DNA of 64,000 nt from Verrucomicrobiaceae bacterium (GCA_016713035.1 JADJPW010000012.1:1-64000), one strand, 5' to 3'. Shown: positions 10,754 to 19,736, counted from the first letter of the stretch. Made by a program: numbers and translations. Notes: generated from the sequence alone by a model not told the origin.

Positions 10754-10996
10754 ATGAACACAAACCTTCTCATTTTGCTTTCACTCTCCAGCCTAGCGCT
10801 CGTCTCCTGCGCTGGGAGACCCTCGGTGCCTTCGCTCACCGACACCTACCATGGCAAGCCGGTCCTCACCCGCGCCAGCCATCCTTCCGGTGGCTCCATG
10901 ACCGAGGTGGATGGCGCATATCTCGGGCGTCGCTACTACCACCCACCGGGCTCCAAAACGGGGCTGGCCTGGATCGACATCTATGGCCAGCGCTGA
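10754..10996 (+). CDS. Small putative lipoprotein
   Basis: 80 aa. ATG at 10754 is chosen because it starts a lipoprotein signal peptide: MNTNLLILLSLSSLALVSC, with lipobox LVSC and Cys at residue 19. The mature part is short and contains GGSMTEVDGAYLGRRYYHPP. It ends 26 bp before the ABC transporter gene, so it may be co-transcribed with the type I secretion set. No family recognised. Confidence 0.7.
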   Translation: MNTNLLILLSLSSLALVSCAGRPSVPSLTDTYHGKPVLTRASHPSGGSMTEVDGAYLGRRYYHPPGSKTGLAWIDIYGQR

Positions 10997-11022
10997 GATC
11001 TGGCACGCAAAAGACTCTCCCA

Positions 11023-13176
11023 ATGCCTTCCCTAAACGCATCCGCTCCCAGCATCGCCACCCTGGCCCAGCTCGCTGCCATCACCGGCAGCGAGTTTGGC
11101 CATGAACGAGCAAGGATAGCCATTCAAAATGCTGCGAAAGCGGACGCGGATCCGCTCTCGCAGCTCATCTCGGCGGCGGCGGAGGTTTACATGAAGGTCA
11201 CGCCCGTGCGGCAGCCGCTGGCGGAGGTTCTGTGGCATGCGCGGCAGGATCTGCCGGTGGTCATTTGGAGCGCGAAGGAGAAAAAATGGGTCGTGGTGAC
11301 CTTCGCGGGCTGGTTTCGTCTGCGCATCGCGGATGGGGATCATCCGACGCATCGGCTCAGCATCTCGCGCAGTGAATTGGTGCGGATGCTGGGATTGCAG
11401 AGCGTGAATGAGGTCGTCGAGGCCGGTGTGGTGCATCCAGAGCGGCCTGCACATGCGATGAGCATCCACGCCGATCCCGAGCATCACGACCATGTCAGCC
11501 CCGAGCGGCGCTTTTTCCGGCTCTTGAAAGCGGAACGGCAGGACATCCTCACGCTGCTCATTTTCTCGGTTTTTTCCGGCATCCTGTACCTTGCTGCACC
11601 GCTCGCGGTGGACTCCGTGGTGAGCAATCTGGCCTTCGGCGGACAATCGCGACCGTATGTGCAGGCCATCGTGGTGCTCGCGCTGGCGTTGTTTGGTGCG
11701 CTGGGCCTGCAGGCGGTGGTGAGCGGCTTTCAATACTACATCTCAGACATCATCCAGCGCCGCATCTTTGTCCGTACGGCGGCAGACCTCGCGTATCGGC
11801 TACCACGCGTGAAAGCAGAGGCGCTGGATGAGGTGCATGCGCCAGAGCTGGTGAATCGCTTCCTAGATGTCGTCACCGCGCAGAAGAGCACAGCGCTGCT
11901 CCTGCTCGATGGAGTGAATCTCCTCTTTGGCAGCCTCATCGGCATGCTGTTGCTCGCCTTGTATCATCCGCTGATGCTCATGTTTGTCGTCATTCTGCTG
12001 CTGCTCATCGCATTGAGCATGTGGCTGCTTGGCAAAGGCGCTGTGAATACCAGCATCGCAGAATCCCGCGTGAAATACGATGTGGTGAACTGGTTTGAAG
12101 AGATCGCGACCTTCCCCTTCGCCTTCAAAGGGCCCGGTGGCTATCAAATGGCCAGTGAGCGTGCGAACCAGCTCGCCACTGACTACTTGAACAAGCGCTC
12201 CGCTCACTTCCGCATCGTCATGCGGCAGATCGTGGCGCTGCTGCTGCTCTCCGTCACGGCTGCGGCGATTTTGCTCATCCTCGGTGGCTGGCTCGTCGTC
12301 AGCCAGCAGATCACCCTGGGCCAGCTCGTCGCCTCAGAGCTCATCATGGGCAGCATCGTGACCGCGATGGCCAAGACCGGCAAAAAGCTCGAAGCCTGGT
12401 ATGACGCCATGGCCGCGATGGACAAGCTGGGCCACATCTTTGACCTCGAAATCGAGCGCGAGGACGGTGAGCAACCCACCAAGCGCGAGGGCGGCGCGGA
12501 GGTGCGCGGCTGTGAGCTCTCCTTTGGCTACCATGAGCCCCTTTTCGCGAAAAAAACCTTCACCCTCCCCGCAGGCAGTCGCGTGGCCATCGTCGGCCCG
12601 CATGGCTCAGGGGCCAGTTCGCTGCTCGACATCCTCTTTGGCCTCCGCCAGCCCACCGAGGGCCATGTCAGCATCGACGGGCTCGATCTGCGCAGTTGGT
12701 ATCTGGAGGCGCTGCGGGAGAGCGTCATGCTGCTGCGCCGCGATGAGATCGTGGATGGCTCCATCATCGAAAATCTCCGCCTCGGCCGCGTCGATGTCGG
12801 TCTGGATGAAATCCGCCAGGCGCTAGAGCGGGTGGGCTTGCTCGATGTGCTGCTGCATCGCCCCGAGGGGCTCAATCTCCGCCTGAAGGTCGGTGGCGCA
12901 CCACTCAGCGGCAATCAACGCACCCGCCTCCTACTCGCCCGCGCTCTCGTGCAGCGTCCACGCCTTCTTTTGATCGATGAGCTCTTCGACAGCCTCGACG
13001 ATGAGTCCTTCCACCTCCTCCAGACCGCCATCCTCGACCCATCTCTCACCTGGACTGTCATCCTCGCCACGCGTGATCACCAGGTCACACAGCACTGCGA
13101 TCAGATCATCGAGCTGGCACCTTGTCATCTGACGGACGGAAGTCATCCCGTGAATGAGAAGGGAGAGGATAGATGA
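11023..13176 (+). CDS. Type I secretion ABC transporter (HlyB/PrtD-like) with degenerate Walker A
   Basis: 717 aa. Residues 1-165 form a soluble N-terminal region of unknown fold; no C39 catalytic Cys/His pair is evident. Residues about 175-455 are the six-helix exporter domain, and about 485-705 the nucleotide-binding domain. The signature LSGNQ (628-632), Walker B LLLIDE (648-653), D-loop SLDD and H-loop His686 are all present. Walker A reads GPHGSGASS (525-533): the catalytic lysine is Ala531. Followed by HlyD and TolC genes, so it belongs to a tripartite exporter. Substrate not evident; no RTX protein lies nearby. The last 10 residues are encoded within a short repeat (13156-13247). Confidence 0.85.
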   Translation: MPSLNASAPSIATLAQLAAITGSEFGHERARIAIQNAAKADADPLSQLISAAAEVYMKVTPVRQPLAEVLWHARQDLPVVIWSAKEKKWVVVTFAGWFRLRIADGDHPTHRLSISRSELVRMLGLQSVNEVVEAGVVHPERPAHAMSIHADPEHHDHVSPERRFFRLLKAERQDILTLLIFSVFSGILYLAAPLAVDSVVSNLAFGGQSRPYVQAIVVLALALFGALGLQAVVSGFQYYISDIIQRRIFVRTAADLAYRLPRVKAEALDEVHAPELVNRFLDVVTAQKSTALLLLDGVNLLFGSLIGMLLLALYHPLMLMFVVILLLLIALSMWLLGKGAVNTSIAESRVKYDVVNWFEEIATFPFAFKGPGGYQMASERANQLATDYLNKRSAHFRIVMRQIVALLLLSVTAAAILLILGGWLVVSQQITLGQLVASELIMGSIVTAMAKTGKKLEAWYDAMAAMDKLGHIFDLEIEREDGEQPTKREGGAEVRGCELSFGYHEPLFAKKTFTLPAGSRVAIVGPHGSGASSLLDILFGLRQPTEGHVSIDGLDLRSWYLEALRESVMLLRRDEIVDGSIIENLRLGRVDVGLDEIRQALERVGLLDVLLHRPEGLNLRLKVGGAPLSGNQRTRLLLARALVQRPRLLLIDELFDSLDDESFHLLQTAILDPSLTWTVILATRDHQVTQHCDQIIELAPCHLTDGSHPVNEKGEDR

Positions 13177-13247
13177 GAGAGGATAGAATCCAATCCACTC
13201 AACACTCTCACCACTCTCACTACTATCCTCTATCTTCTCTCTTCTTC
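13156..13247. repeat. Inverted short tandem-repeat element between ABC and hlyD genes
   Basis: Left arm contains GAGAGGATAGATGA then GAGAGGATAGAATC (14-bp tandem units). Right arm contains ACTATCCTCTATCTTCTCTC, largely the reverse complement of the left arm. The element covers the last codons of the ABC gene and the gap up to the hlyD start. Same style as the other elements at 19594, 45931 and 52832. Confidence 0.65.
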
Positions 13248-13251
13248 TGAA

Positions 13252-14523
13252 ATGACACTCGCCACCACCCCACCGCTCCCCGCCCTCTCGCTCGCTGGCA
13301 GCGCCAAGTTCACGCGCATCTTCAGCCGCCTGCTGGTGCTGGGATTCATCTCAATCGTCATCGGCATCCTGTTTTTACCATGGCGGCAGTTCGTATCCGG
13401 CGCGGGGCGAGTCATCGCCTTCAATCCGCTCGATCGGCGCATCAATATCGAAGCGCAGGTCTCCGGACGGGTGAAGCACCTCCACGTCGTCGAAGGCCAG
13501 AAAGTGAAAAAAGGCGAGCTCATCATCGAGATCCAAGACAACGACCCAAATCTCCTCAACAACCTCAAAGCACAGCGCGAGGCCATCGAAAGCCGCCGCG
13601 ACTTTGCGCATGGCCGCGTCGAGTCGCTCACCGCGCAGATCACCCAGCAGGAACTCGCCAAGGCCCAGGCTATCGACGGTGCACAGCAGCGTGTCGCCGC
13701 AGCGAAGATCGCCGCAGAGACCTCGCAGTTGAATTACAACCGCACAAAAGACCTCTTTGAGAAGAAACTCGAATCGCAGCGGAATTTCGAGCTTGCCACG
13801 CTCTCTCGCGACTCCACCATCGCCGAGCTGAAGTCCGCCGAGGCCGCTCTGAAGCGCACCAGCAACGATTTCGATGCCAGCATCGCCTCCACGCATGCCT
13901 CAAAAGGCACCGCCTTGAGCGAGGTAGCCACCGCCGAGCGCGATCTCTCCGCCATCGACATCCAGATCAATCAAAACCTCCGCCAAGTCGTCGAATCGCC
14001 GCGCGATGGCATCGTGCTAAACGTCGCCGCCACAGATGGCACCTACCTGCGACCCGGCTCGCTCATCTGCGTCATCATACCAGAAACCGACAGCCGTTTT
14101 GTCGAGATCATGGTCGATGGCAATGACATGCCACTCATCCATCCACGCAAAGATGGCCTGCCAGGCAGTCCCGTGCGCATCGCCTTTGAAGGCTGGCCCG
14201 CCGTGCAGATGATCGGCTGGCCGCAGCTCGCCATCGGCACCTTTGGCGGAGAAGTCGTCTTCGTCGATGCCACCGATGATGGCACTGGGAAATTCCGCGT
14301 CGTCCTCGGCCCCAATGACGACATCGTCGATCGCGGAGATGGCAGAGGCCCCGTCACTGTCGGCTGGCCCGACAAAGACCGCTGGCTGCGCCAAGGAGCC
14401 CGCGCCAATGCGTGGATCATGCTCAACGAAGTACCTCTCTGGTTTGAACTCTGGCGTCAAATCAACGGCTTCCCACCTGTCGTCAGTGACAAAGACGGCA
14501 AACTCGACCCCACGAAGAAATGA
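13252..14523 (+). CDS. HlyD-family periplasmic adaptor subunit
   Basis: 423 aa. A single N-terminal membrane helix (about residues 20-44, VLGFISIVIGILFLPW) anchors the protein in the inner membrane. It is followed by the first half of a biotinyl-lipoyl motif (INIEAQVSGRVKHLHVVEGQ), a long coiled-coil hairpin (about 95-235) and the second lipoyl half with the beta-barrel (VVESPRDGIVLNVAATDGTY). This is the canonical membrane-fusion-protein layout linking the ABC exporter to the outer-membrane TolC. The stop overlaps the start of the TolC gene by 4 bp (ATGA), which suggests translational coupling. Confidence 0.88.
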   Translation: MTLATTPPLPALSLAGSAKFTRIFSRLLVLGFISIVIGILFLPWRQFVSGAGRVIAFNPLDRRINIEAQVSGRVKHLHVVEGQKVKKGELIIEIQDNDPNLLNNLKAQREAIESRRDFAHGRVESLTAQITQQELAKAQAIDGAQQRVAAAKIAAETSQLNYNRTKDLFEKKLESQRNFELATLSRDSTIAELKSAEAALKRTSNDFDASIASTHASKGTALSEVATAERDLSAIDIQINQNLRQVVESPRDGIVLNVAATDGTYLRPGSLICVIIPETDSRFVEIMVDGNDMPLIHPRKDGLPGSPVRIAFEGWPAVQMIGWPQLAIGTFGGEVVFVDATDDGTGKFRVVLGPNDDIVDRGDGRGPVTVGWPDKDRWLRQGARANAWIMLNEVPLWFELWRQINGFPPVVSDKDGKLDPTKK

Positions 14524-15989
14524 AATCAGTTCCCGGTTCTCAGTTCTCGGTTCTCAGTTGCCGCTTCGCGGCCTGGATCGTCATTTTCCAATTTTCAGTT
14601 TTCAGTTCTCAGTTTTCAATCCTTAGGGCTGCCGAAAAGCCCAAAGCCCTCCTCCTGCCGGAAGTCCTCGCTTCCGTCCAAACTCAATACCCGCCTTACC
14701 TCGCCGCCTTGATCGAGCAGGACATCGCCAATGGCCGTGTGCGGCAGGCGATGGGCGCTTTTGACCTCAATCTCAATGCCGGCGGCACCATGAACCTCGC
14801 CGGATACTACGATGGCCAAACCGGCTACGCCATGGTCGAGCAGCCGCTGCCCTTCTGGGGCGGCAGCGTGTATGGCGGCTACCGCTTGAGCAGCGGCTTC
14901 CTCCCGAACTACAACAAAGACCGCACCGGAGTCGATGGCGAAGGCGTCCTCGGCTTTCGCATCCCGCTGCTGCGTGACGGCACCATCGACCGACGCCGCG
15001 CCTCCCTGTGGCAGGCCCAGATCGACCAAGAACTCGCAGATCCCATCATCCTGCGCCAATACCTCGACTTCATCCGCGCGGCCACCATCAGCTACTACAA
15101 CTGGCTCGCCGCCGGTCAGCGCCTCGCCTTGACCGAGGAGCTCTTTCGCATCGCCAAAGACCGCGACAGCGCCATCGCCGAGCAGGTGAAAAAAGGAGCC
15201 AGCGCCCCCATCGTCCAGATCGACAACCAGCGCCTCGTCGTCAGCCGTGAAATCGCCACCGTGCAGGCCCTGCGGCGCTTTCAGGCCACCGCCATCGAGC
15301 TCTCGCTCTTTTTCCGCACCCGCGAAAAAGCCGAGCCCATCATCGCCAAGCGAGACCGCATCCCCACCGCCTTCCCGCCGCATCCACCGCTCGATGACAG
15401 CCGCCTCACTGCCGACATCGCCAAAGCGGCCGTCTTCCGCCCCGAAATCCGCCGCATCGAGCTCCTCGTACAAAAAATCGAAATCGACCGCAACCTCGCC
15501 AAGAACAACATGCTCCCCAATCTCGATGTCGGCGTCGAGGCTGGACAGATCTTCGGTGGCAACCGCCCCAAGGACATGGAGCAAAATGAAATCGAAGCCA
15601 AGATCGAGTTCAAACTCCCTCTCCAACGCCGTGATGCCAAAGGCCGCATCGACGTCGCCAACGCCACCATCGAGCGACTACACAACGACAAGCGATTCGC
15701 TCGTGATCGCATCGTCGCCGACGTGCGTGACAGCTACAGCGCCGTCAGCGCCGCTTACGACGCACTCAAAATGACTCGCAAAAATGTCGAGCTCGCTCGC
15801 CAGCTCGAAAAAGCCGAAAACGAGCGCCTGAAGCAAGGTGCCACCGATTTGCTCGCCCTCCAAATCCGCGAACAAGCCACCTTCGATTCCCAAGTCCTCG
15901 AAGTCGAAGCCCAAGCCGAATATTTCCGTGCCCAGGCAAATTACCGCGCCGCCATCGCAGCGGATGCGCCGAGTAAATTGACGCGGTAA
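14520..15989 (+). CDS. TolC-family outer membrane efflux protein
   Basis: 489 aa. Outer-membrane channel of the tripartite exporter encoded by the two preceding genes. After the N-terminal export region (cleavage probably near ILRAAEKP), the two OEP repeats are seen, with long helices such as KNVELARQLEKAENERLKQG followed by ATDLLALQIREQATFDSQVL near the C-terminus. The N-terminal 38 residues (SQFSVLSCRF, FQFSVFSSQF) are encoded by a 7-bp tandem repeat element (14524-14628), so the signal peptide has been built or extended by that repeat. ATG at 14520 overlaps the hlyD stop; an alternative start inside the repeat cannot be excluded. Confidence 0.87.
   Translation: MKSVPGSQFSVLSCRFAAWIVIFQFSVFSSQFSILRAAEKPKALLLPEVLASVQTQYPPYLAALIEQDIANGRVRQAMGAFDLNLNAGGTMNLAGYYDGQTGYAMVEQPLPFWGGSVYGGYRLSSGFLPNYNKDRTGVDGEGVLGFRIPLLRDGTIDRRRASLWQAQIDQELADPIILRQYLDFIRAATISYYNWLAAGQRLALTEELFRIAKDRDSAIAEQVKKGASAPIVQIDNQRLVVSREIATVQALRRFQATAIELSLFFRTREKAEPIIAKRDRIPTAFPPHPPLDDSRLTADIAKAAVFRPEIRRIELLVQKIEIDRNLAKNNMLPNLDVGVEAGQIFGGNRPKDMEQNEIEAKIEFKLPLQRRDAKGRIDVANATIERLHNDKRFARDRIVADVRDSYSAVSAAYDALKMTRKNVELARQLEKAENERLKQGATDLLALQIREQATFDSQVLEVEAQAEYFRAQANYRAAIAADAPSKLTR
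14524..14628. repeat. 7-bp tandem repeat array encoding the TolC leader
   Basis: Units of seven bases related to CAGTTCT / CAGTTTT repeat head to tail (GTTCTCAGTTCTCGGTTCTC; later CAGTTTTCAGTTCTCAGTTT), interrupted by a GC-rich stretch at about 14560-14580. The array is translated as the leader of the TolC protein. Confidence 0.7.
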
Positions 15990-16018
15990 TCGAGAGGTGA
16001 GAACTCTTCTCGAAATTT

Positions 16019-16438
16019 ATGACTAATGATCGTACCGCAAGACCTCGCCTTCAGCTTTGGATGCTGCGTCTCATGATGCTCATCCTCATCACGGGCCTGC
16101 CAGGAGCGCTGCTGCCGGAGATCGCGTTCCAGAAGTTCGCGTGGCTCATGGGTTATGGCAAACAACCCATCACGCCGCTCGTTGTCTATTTGTCAGGCAA
16201 TGCCGGATTCGCCTATGTCGTGATCGCCGCCCTGATCTGGGTCATCTCGCGGGACCTGGAGCGCTATCAGCCGCTCGTGCGAATGTGCGGCTGGATCATG
16301 GTCATCGCAGGCCCCGCTTATCTTTCGATCGATATGCAATGCCCGCTGCCGCTGTGGTGGACGCTGATGGACAGCGTGGGCTGCTTGCTCATCGGCCTCA
16401 CCCTGCTCTGGGCCTGCCCGCCGAAGTCAAAGGCATGA
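16019..16438 (+). CDS. Small polytopic membrane protein, unknown function
   Basis: 139 aa with four likely membrane helices (about 15-35, 52-80, 88-106, 112-134), for example LMMLILITGLPGALLPEIAF and GFAYVVIAALIWVISRDLE. The Arg-rich N-terminus (MTNDRTARPRL) fits an inside start. It begins 29 bp after the tolC-like stop on the same strand and may be read through from that operon. No family recognised. Confidence 0.65.
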   Translation: MTNDRTARPRLQLWMLRLMMLILITGLPGALLPEIAFQKFAWLMGYGKQPITPLVVYLSGNAGFAYVVIAALIWVISRDLERYQPLVRMCGWIMVIAGPAYLSIDMQCPLPLWWTLMDSVGCLLIGLTLLWACPPKSKA

Positions 16439-16503
16439 AGCGCTTCTTCGATCTGGCTCTTCTCCTAGTCGTGGCCCGTGCGCTGATGGATGGCCTCGCG
16501 TGA
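16435..16503 (+). CDS. Possible 22-aa hydrophobic micropeptide
   Basis: ATG overlaps the stop of the preceding membrane-protein gene (ATGA). It encodes MKRFFDLALLLVVARALMDG plus two residues, a potential single membrane helix. It could be a tiny translationally coupled protein or chance. No independent support. Confidence 0.2.
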   Translation: MKRFFDLALLLVVARALMDGLA

Positions 16504-16600
16504 AGTTGCAAAAACGAAAGTTTAAACCTTCGAAATACTCGAACTGACGCTTTGAAAGAGTGAAATCGTCAAAGCATGATCCAGGGACAAACTCTGGACC

Positions 16601-18793
16601 ATGCCCCATAACCAAGCACCTCTCTCCTACACGCTCCCAAAGGACATCACCGCGAGCATCGCGGTGTCTCTCGTGGCGCTGCCGCTGTGTCTCGGTATTG
16701 CGCTGGCTTCGAATGCGCCGCTGTTCTCTGGGCTGATCTCGGGGATCGTCGGCGGGATCGCGGTGGGCATCCTCAGTGGCTCGCACAAGAGCGTGAGTGG
16801 GCCTGCGGCGGGGCTCACGGCTATCGTGGCTGCACAAATCGCTGCATTAGGCAATTTTGAGGCGTTTTTGGCGGCAGTGGCGATGGCTGGGGTGATGCAG
16901 ATTTTGATGGGCACTTTCCGTTTGGGCTTCATCGCGGCGTTTTTTCCGATGAGTGTGATCAAAGGGCTGCTGGCGGCTATCGGCCTGATTTTGATCCTCA
17001 AGCAGATCCTGGCGACGCTTTCGGACATCCTGCCCGGTGCGGCGATGATCGGTATCGTGTCGGTATTGCTGCTCTTGCTATGGGATAAGGTGAAGGTGCT
17101 CAAAAAACTGCCAGTGCCCTCTGCGCTGATCGTGGTGCTGGTGGGTGTGGGGATCAATCTGATGCTGCGTAAGATGGGCCATGCGTGGGAGGTGAGGGCC
17201 TCCCACCTCGTGCAGGTGCCGGTGGCGGCGGATTTTAGGGCCTTCGTCGGTTTTTTGCAGTTCCCGGACTGGGGGCATTTTAGCAATCCGCTCGTCTTCA
17301 AAGCCGCCATCACGGTGGCGCTGGTAGCCACGCTGGAGACCCTGCTGAATCTGGAGGCTGTGGATAAGATCGACCCGGATCAGCGCCAGTCTCCGCCGAA
17401 CCGGGAGCTCGTGGCTCAAGGCGTGGGGAATCTGATCGCAGGACTCATCGGCGGGCTGCCGATGACGAGCGTGATCGTGCGCTCCTCGGTGAACATCAAT
17501 GCGAATGGCAAGACGAAGCTCAGTGCGATTCTACACGGTGTCCTGCTCATCGGATGCGTCGTCACGGTGCCGCACTGGCTCAATGAGATCCCACTGGCTG
17601 CGCTGGCGGCCATTTTGATCGTCACAGGCTTCAAGCTGGCGAGCCCGAAGCTCTTTAAGCAGATGTGGGATGAGGGGAGGCAGCAGTTCTTGCCCTTTGC
17701 CATCACCATCGCAGCCATCGTGCTCACGGATCTACTCACGGGGGTGCTCATCGGCCTAGGTATGAGCATCCTTTTCATCCTGCATAGCAACCTGCGCCGT
17801 CCACTGCGCCGAATCGTGGAAAAGCATGCTTCGGGTGATGTGCTGCGCATCGAGCTGGCGAATCAAGTGAGCTTCCTGAACCGGGCATCGATCGAAAAAA
17901 CGCTGCATGAGGTGCCCCGTGGTGGTCGCGTGCTCATCGACGCACGAAACACTCACTACATCGACCCAGACATCCGTGACCTCATCACCGACTTCCGTGA
18001 CAAGACCTCTCAGGCGCACGGCGTGGAAGTGGGCTTCCTCGGACTGAAGGAGCACAACATCCGGGAGGATCATGTGCAGTTTGTCGATTACTCTAGCCGT
18101 GAGGTGCAGAGCGGCCTCACGCCTAGCTCTGTGCTGGAAATCCTCCGCGCTGGAAATAAGCGCTTCCTCACTGGCCAGCAGATCGAGCGTGATTACACCC
18201 GGCAGATCACTGCCACAGCGAGTGGACAGTTTCCTATGGCGGCGGTGCTGGGTTGCATCGACTCGCGTGCGCCAGCAGAGGTCGTCTTTGACCTCGGGCT
18301 GGGGGATATTTTCAGTGCACGCGTGGCTGGGAACATCGCGACGAGCGAGCTGCTGGGCAGTTTGGAATACGCGTGCGCTGTCGTCGGCTCGAAGCTGGTG
18401 GTGGTGCTCGGCCACACGAGCTGCGGCGCAGTGAATGCGGCGGTGGATCTGCTCACGGCGGCAAAGAAAGCCAGCGAAGCCACGCCATGCGCCAATCTCG
18501 ACGGCCTGGTCACTGAAATCCAGCAGGCCATCAATCCTGCGACGCTGAAGAAGCCCGATCAATGGGCCCCAGGCGAAAAAGCAGCCTACACGAACGAGAT
18601 CGCCCGCCTGAATGTGATCCAGACCATCCGCACCATCCGCCAGCGTAGCAGCACGCTGAATAAGCTCGTGCTCGAAGGCAAGATCGCCATCGTCGGTGCA
18701 CTCTATGATGTGAGCACTGGCGAGGTGGGCTTTTTCCAGACGGCGGAATCCAGCGCCGTCGAGCTACCGGTGCCTATAGTGGCGCTCGTGTGA
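16601..18793 (+). CDS. SulP-type anion transporter fused to STAS and beta-carbonic anhydrase domains
   Basis: 730 aa. Residues about 10-400 are a SulP/SLC26 permease (opening YTLPKDITASIAVSLVALPL, typical GPAAGLTAIVAA, about 11 helices). Residues about 405-500 are a STAS-like domain (GGRVLIDARNTHYIDPDIRD). Residues about 510-730 are a beta-class carbonic anhydrase with all zinc ligands: Cys552-x-Asp554-x-Arg556 (GCIDSRAP) and His605-x-x-Cys608 (GHTSCGA). The fusion implies bicarbonate uptake or export coupled to CO2 interconversion at the inner membrane. Monocistronic, convergent with hisF 20 bp downstream. TCCAG/CTGGA can pair just upstream of the start. Confidence 0.9.
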   Translation: MPHNQAPLSYTLPKDITASIAVSLVALPLCLGIALASNAPLFSGLISGIVGGIAVGILSGSHKSVSGPAAGLTAIVAAQIAALGNFEAFLAAVAMAGVMQILMGTFRLGFIAAFFPMSVIKGLLAAIGLILILKQILATLSDILPGAAMIGIVSVLLLLLWDKVKVLKKLPVPSALIVVLVGVGINLMLRKMGHAWEVRASHLVQVPVAADFRAFVGFLQFPDWGHFSNPLVFKAAITVALVATLETLLNLEAVDKIDPDQRQSPPNRELVAQGVGNLIAGLIGGLPMTSVIVRSSVNINANGKTKLSAILHGVLLIGCVVTVPHWLNEIPLAALAAILIVTGFKLASPKLFKQMWDEGRQQFLPFAITIAAIVLTDLLTGVLIGLGMSILFILHSNLRRPLRRIVEKHASGDVLRIELANQVSFLNRASIEKTLHEVPRGGRVLIDARNTHYIDPDIRDLITDFRDKTSQAHGVEVGFLGLKEHNIREDHVQFVDYSSREVQSGLTPSSVLEILRAGNKRFLTGQQIERDYTRQITATASGQFPMAAVLGCIDSRAPAEVVFDLGLGDIFSARVAGNIATSELLGSLEYACAVVGSKLVVVLGHTSCGAVNAAVDLLTAAKKASEATPCANLDGLVTEIQQAINPATLKKPDQWAPGEKAAYTNEIARLNVIQTIRTIRQRSSTLNKLVLEGKIAIVGALYDVSTGEVGFFQTAESSAVELPVPIVALV

Positions 18794-18813
18794 GTCTGCG
18801 AGCGGAGCGCTGC

Positions 18814-19572
18814 TCACAGCCGCACGGGGACGCCATGTTCACCGAGGAAGCGCTTCACATCGCCCACGGTGTATTCGCCAAAGTGGAAGATGCTCGCTGC
18901 GAGCACGGCATCTGCTTTGCCATCACGGAGCACATCGACCATGTGATCGACCTTGCCTGCGCCGCCGCTGGCGATGACGGGGATGGTCACCGCCTCACTC
19001 ACCGCACGGGTGAGGGCGATGTCGTAGCCGTTTTTCGTGCCATCTGCGTCCATGCTGGTGAGCAAAATCTCACCGGCACCGCGGCGGCAGACCTCTGCGG
19101 CCCACTCGACGGCGTCGAGCTCCGTCGGATTCCGCCCACCGTGGGTGTACACGGTCCAGGAGCCGCGTTCGTTGCGCTTCGCGTCGATGGCGACGACGAG
19201 GCACTGGCAACCAAAGGCCTCCGCCGCCTCGTCGATGACCTGCGGAGTCTTTACCGCAGCGGTGTTGATGCCGACCTTGTCCGCGCCAGCGAGGAGCATC
19301 TCGCGCATGTCGGCCACGGTGCGGATGCCGCCGCCGACGGTCAAAGGCATGAAGCAGCTCGCGGCGGTGCGTGCGACGACATCGACCATCGTTTTGCGCT
19401 CCTCATGGCTCGCGGTGATGTCGAGGAAGACGAGCTCGTCCGCACCCTGGGCATTATAGACCTGGGCGCACTCCACGGGATCACCTGCGTCACGCAGTTG
19501 CAGGAATTTCGTGCCTTTGACGACACGGCCTTCCTTGACGTCGAGACAGGGGATGATGCGTTTGGTGAGCAT
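18814..19572 (-). CDS. hisF: Imidazole glycerol phosphate synthase cyclase subunit HisF
   Basis: 252 aa, standard HisF length. With HisH it converts PRFAR plus ammonia to imidazole glycerol phosphate and AICAR in histidine synthesis. TIM barrel landmarks: MLTKRIIPCLDVKEGRVVKG (catalytic Asp11), FMPLTVGGGIRTVADMRE, LLTSMDADGTKNGYD (catalytic Asp in the SMDADG loop), IPVIASGGAGKVDHM and LAASIFHFGEY. It stands alone here; no other his gene lies in the window. A repeat element sits directly upstream (19594-19717), between it and the transaldolase gene. Confidence 0.96.
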   Translation of the reverse strand: MLTKRIIPCLDVKEGRVVKGTKFLQLRDAGDPVECAQVYNAQGADELVFLDITASHEERKTMVDVVARTAASCFMPLTVGGGIRTVADMREMLLAGADKVGINTAAVKTPQVIDEAAEAFGCQCLVVAIDAKRNERGSWTVYTHGGRNPTELDAVEWAAEVCRRGAGEILLTSMDADGTKNGYDIALTRAVSEAVTIPVIASGGAGKVDHMVDVLRDGKADAVLAASIFHFGEYTVGDVKRFLGEHGVPVRL

Positions 19573-19593
19573 GGGGGCGTAGTGAGCCGTGTG

Positions 19594-19717
19594 GATTGAA
19601 AACTGAAAATTGGAGACTGAAAATTGTAAATTGGGTCCCGAAGGCTGCTTGAAGCTACCACGAAGGCGTCAGCTCCAAATTATCAGTTTTCAGTTCTCAG
19701 TTTCCAATTTTCAGTCC
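19594..19717. repeat. Inverted pair of 7-bp tandem arrays upstream of hisF
   Basis: Left arm GAAAACTGAAAATTGGAGAC (then TGAAAATTG); right arm TATCAGTTTTCAGTTCTCAG then TTTCCAATTTTCAGT. The arms are reverse complements of each other at the unit level (AACTGAA / TTCAGTT), separated by about 50 bp of GC-rich sequence. Same unit as at 14524-14628. Confidence 0.75.
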
Positions 19718-19736
19718 CGTCGTGTGAGTCCGATTT

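Noticed and set aside
13156..13247. CRISPR-like array
   Set aside because: Units are 7-14 bp without regular spacers and the arms are reverse complements; no cas genes in the window.
14616..15626. 336-codon minus-strand frame opposite the tolC-like gene
   Set aside because: Shadow of a real gene; no recognisable motif.
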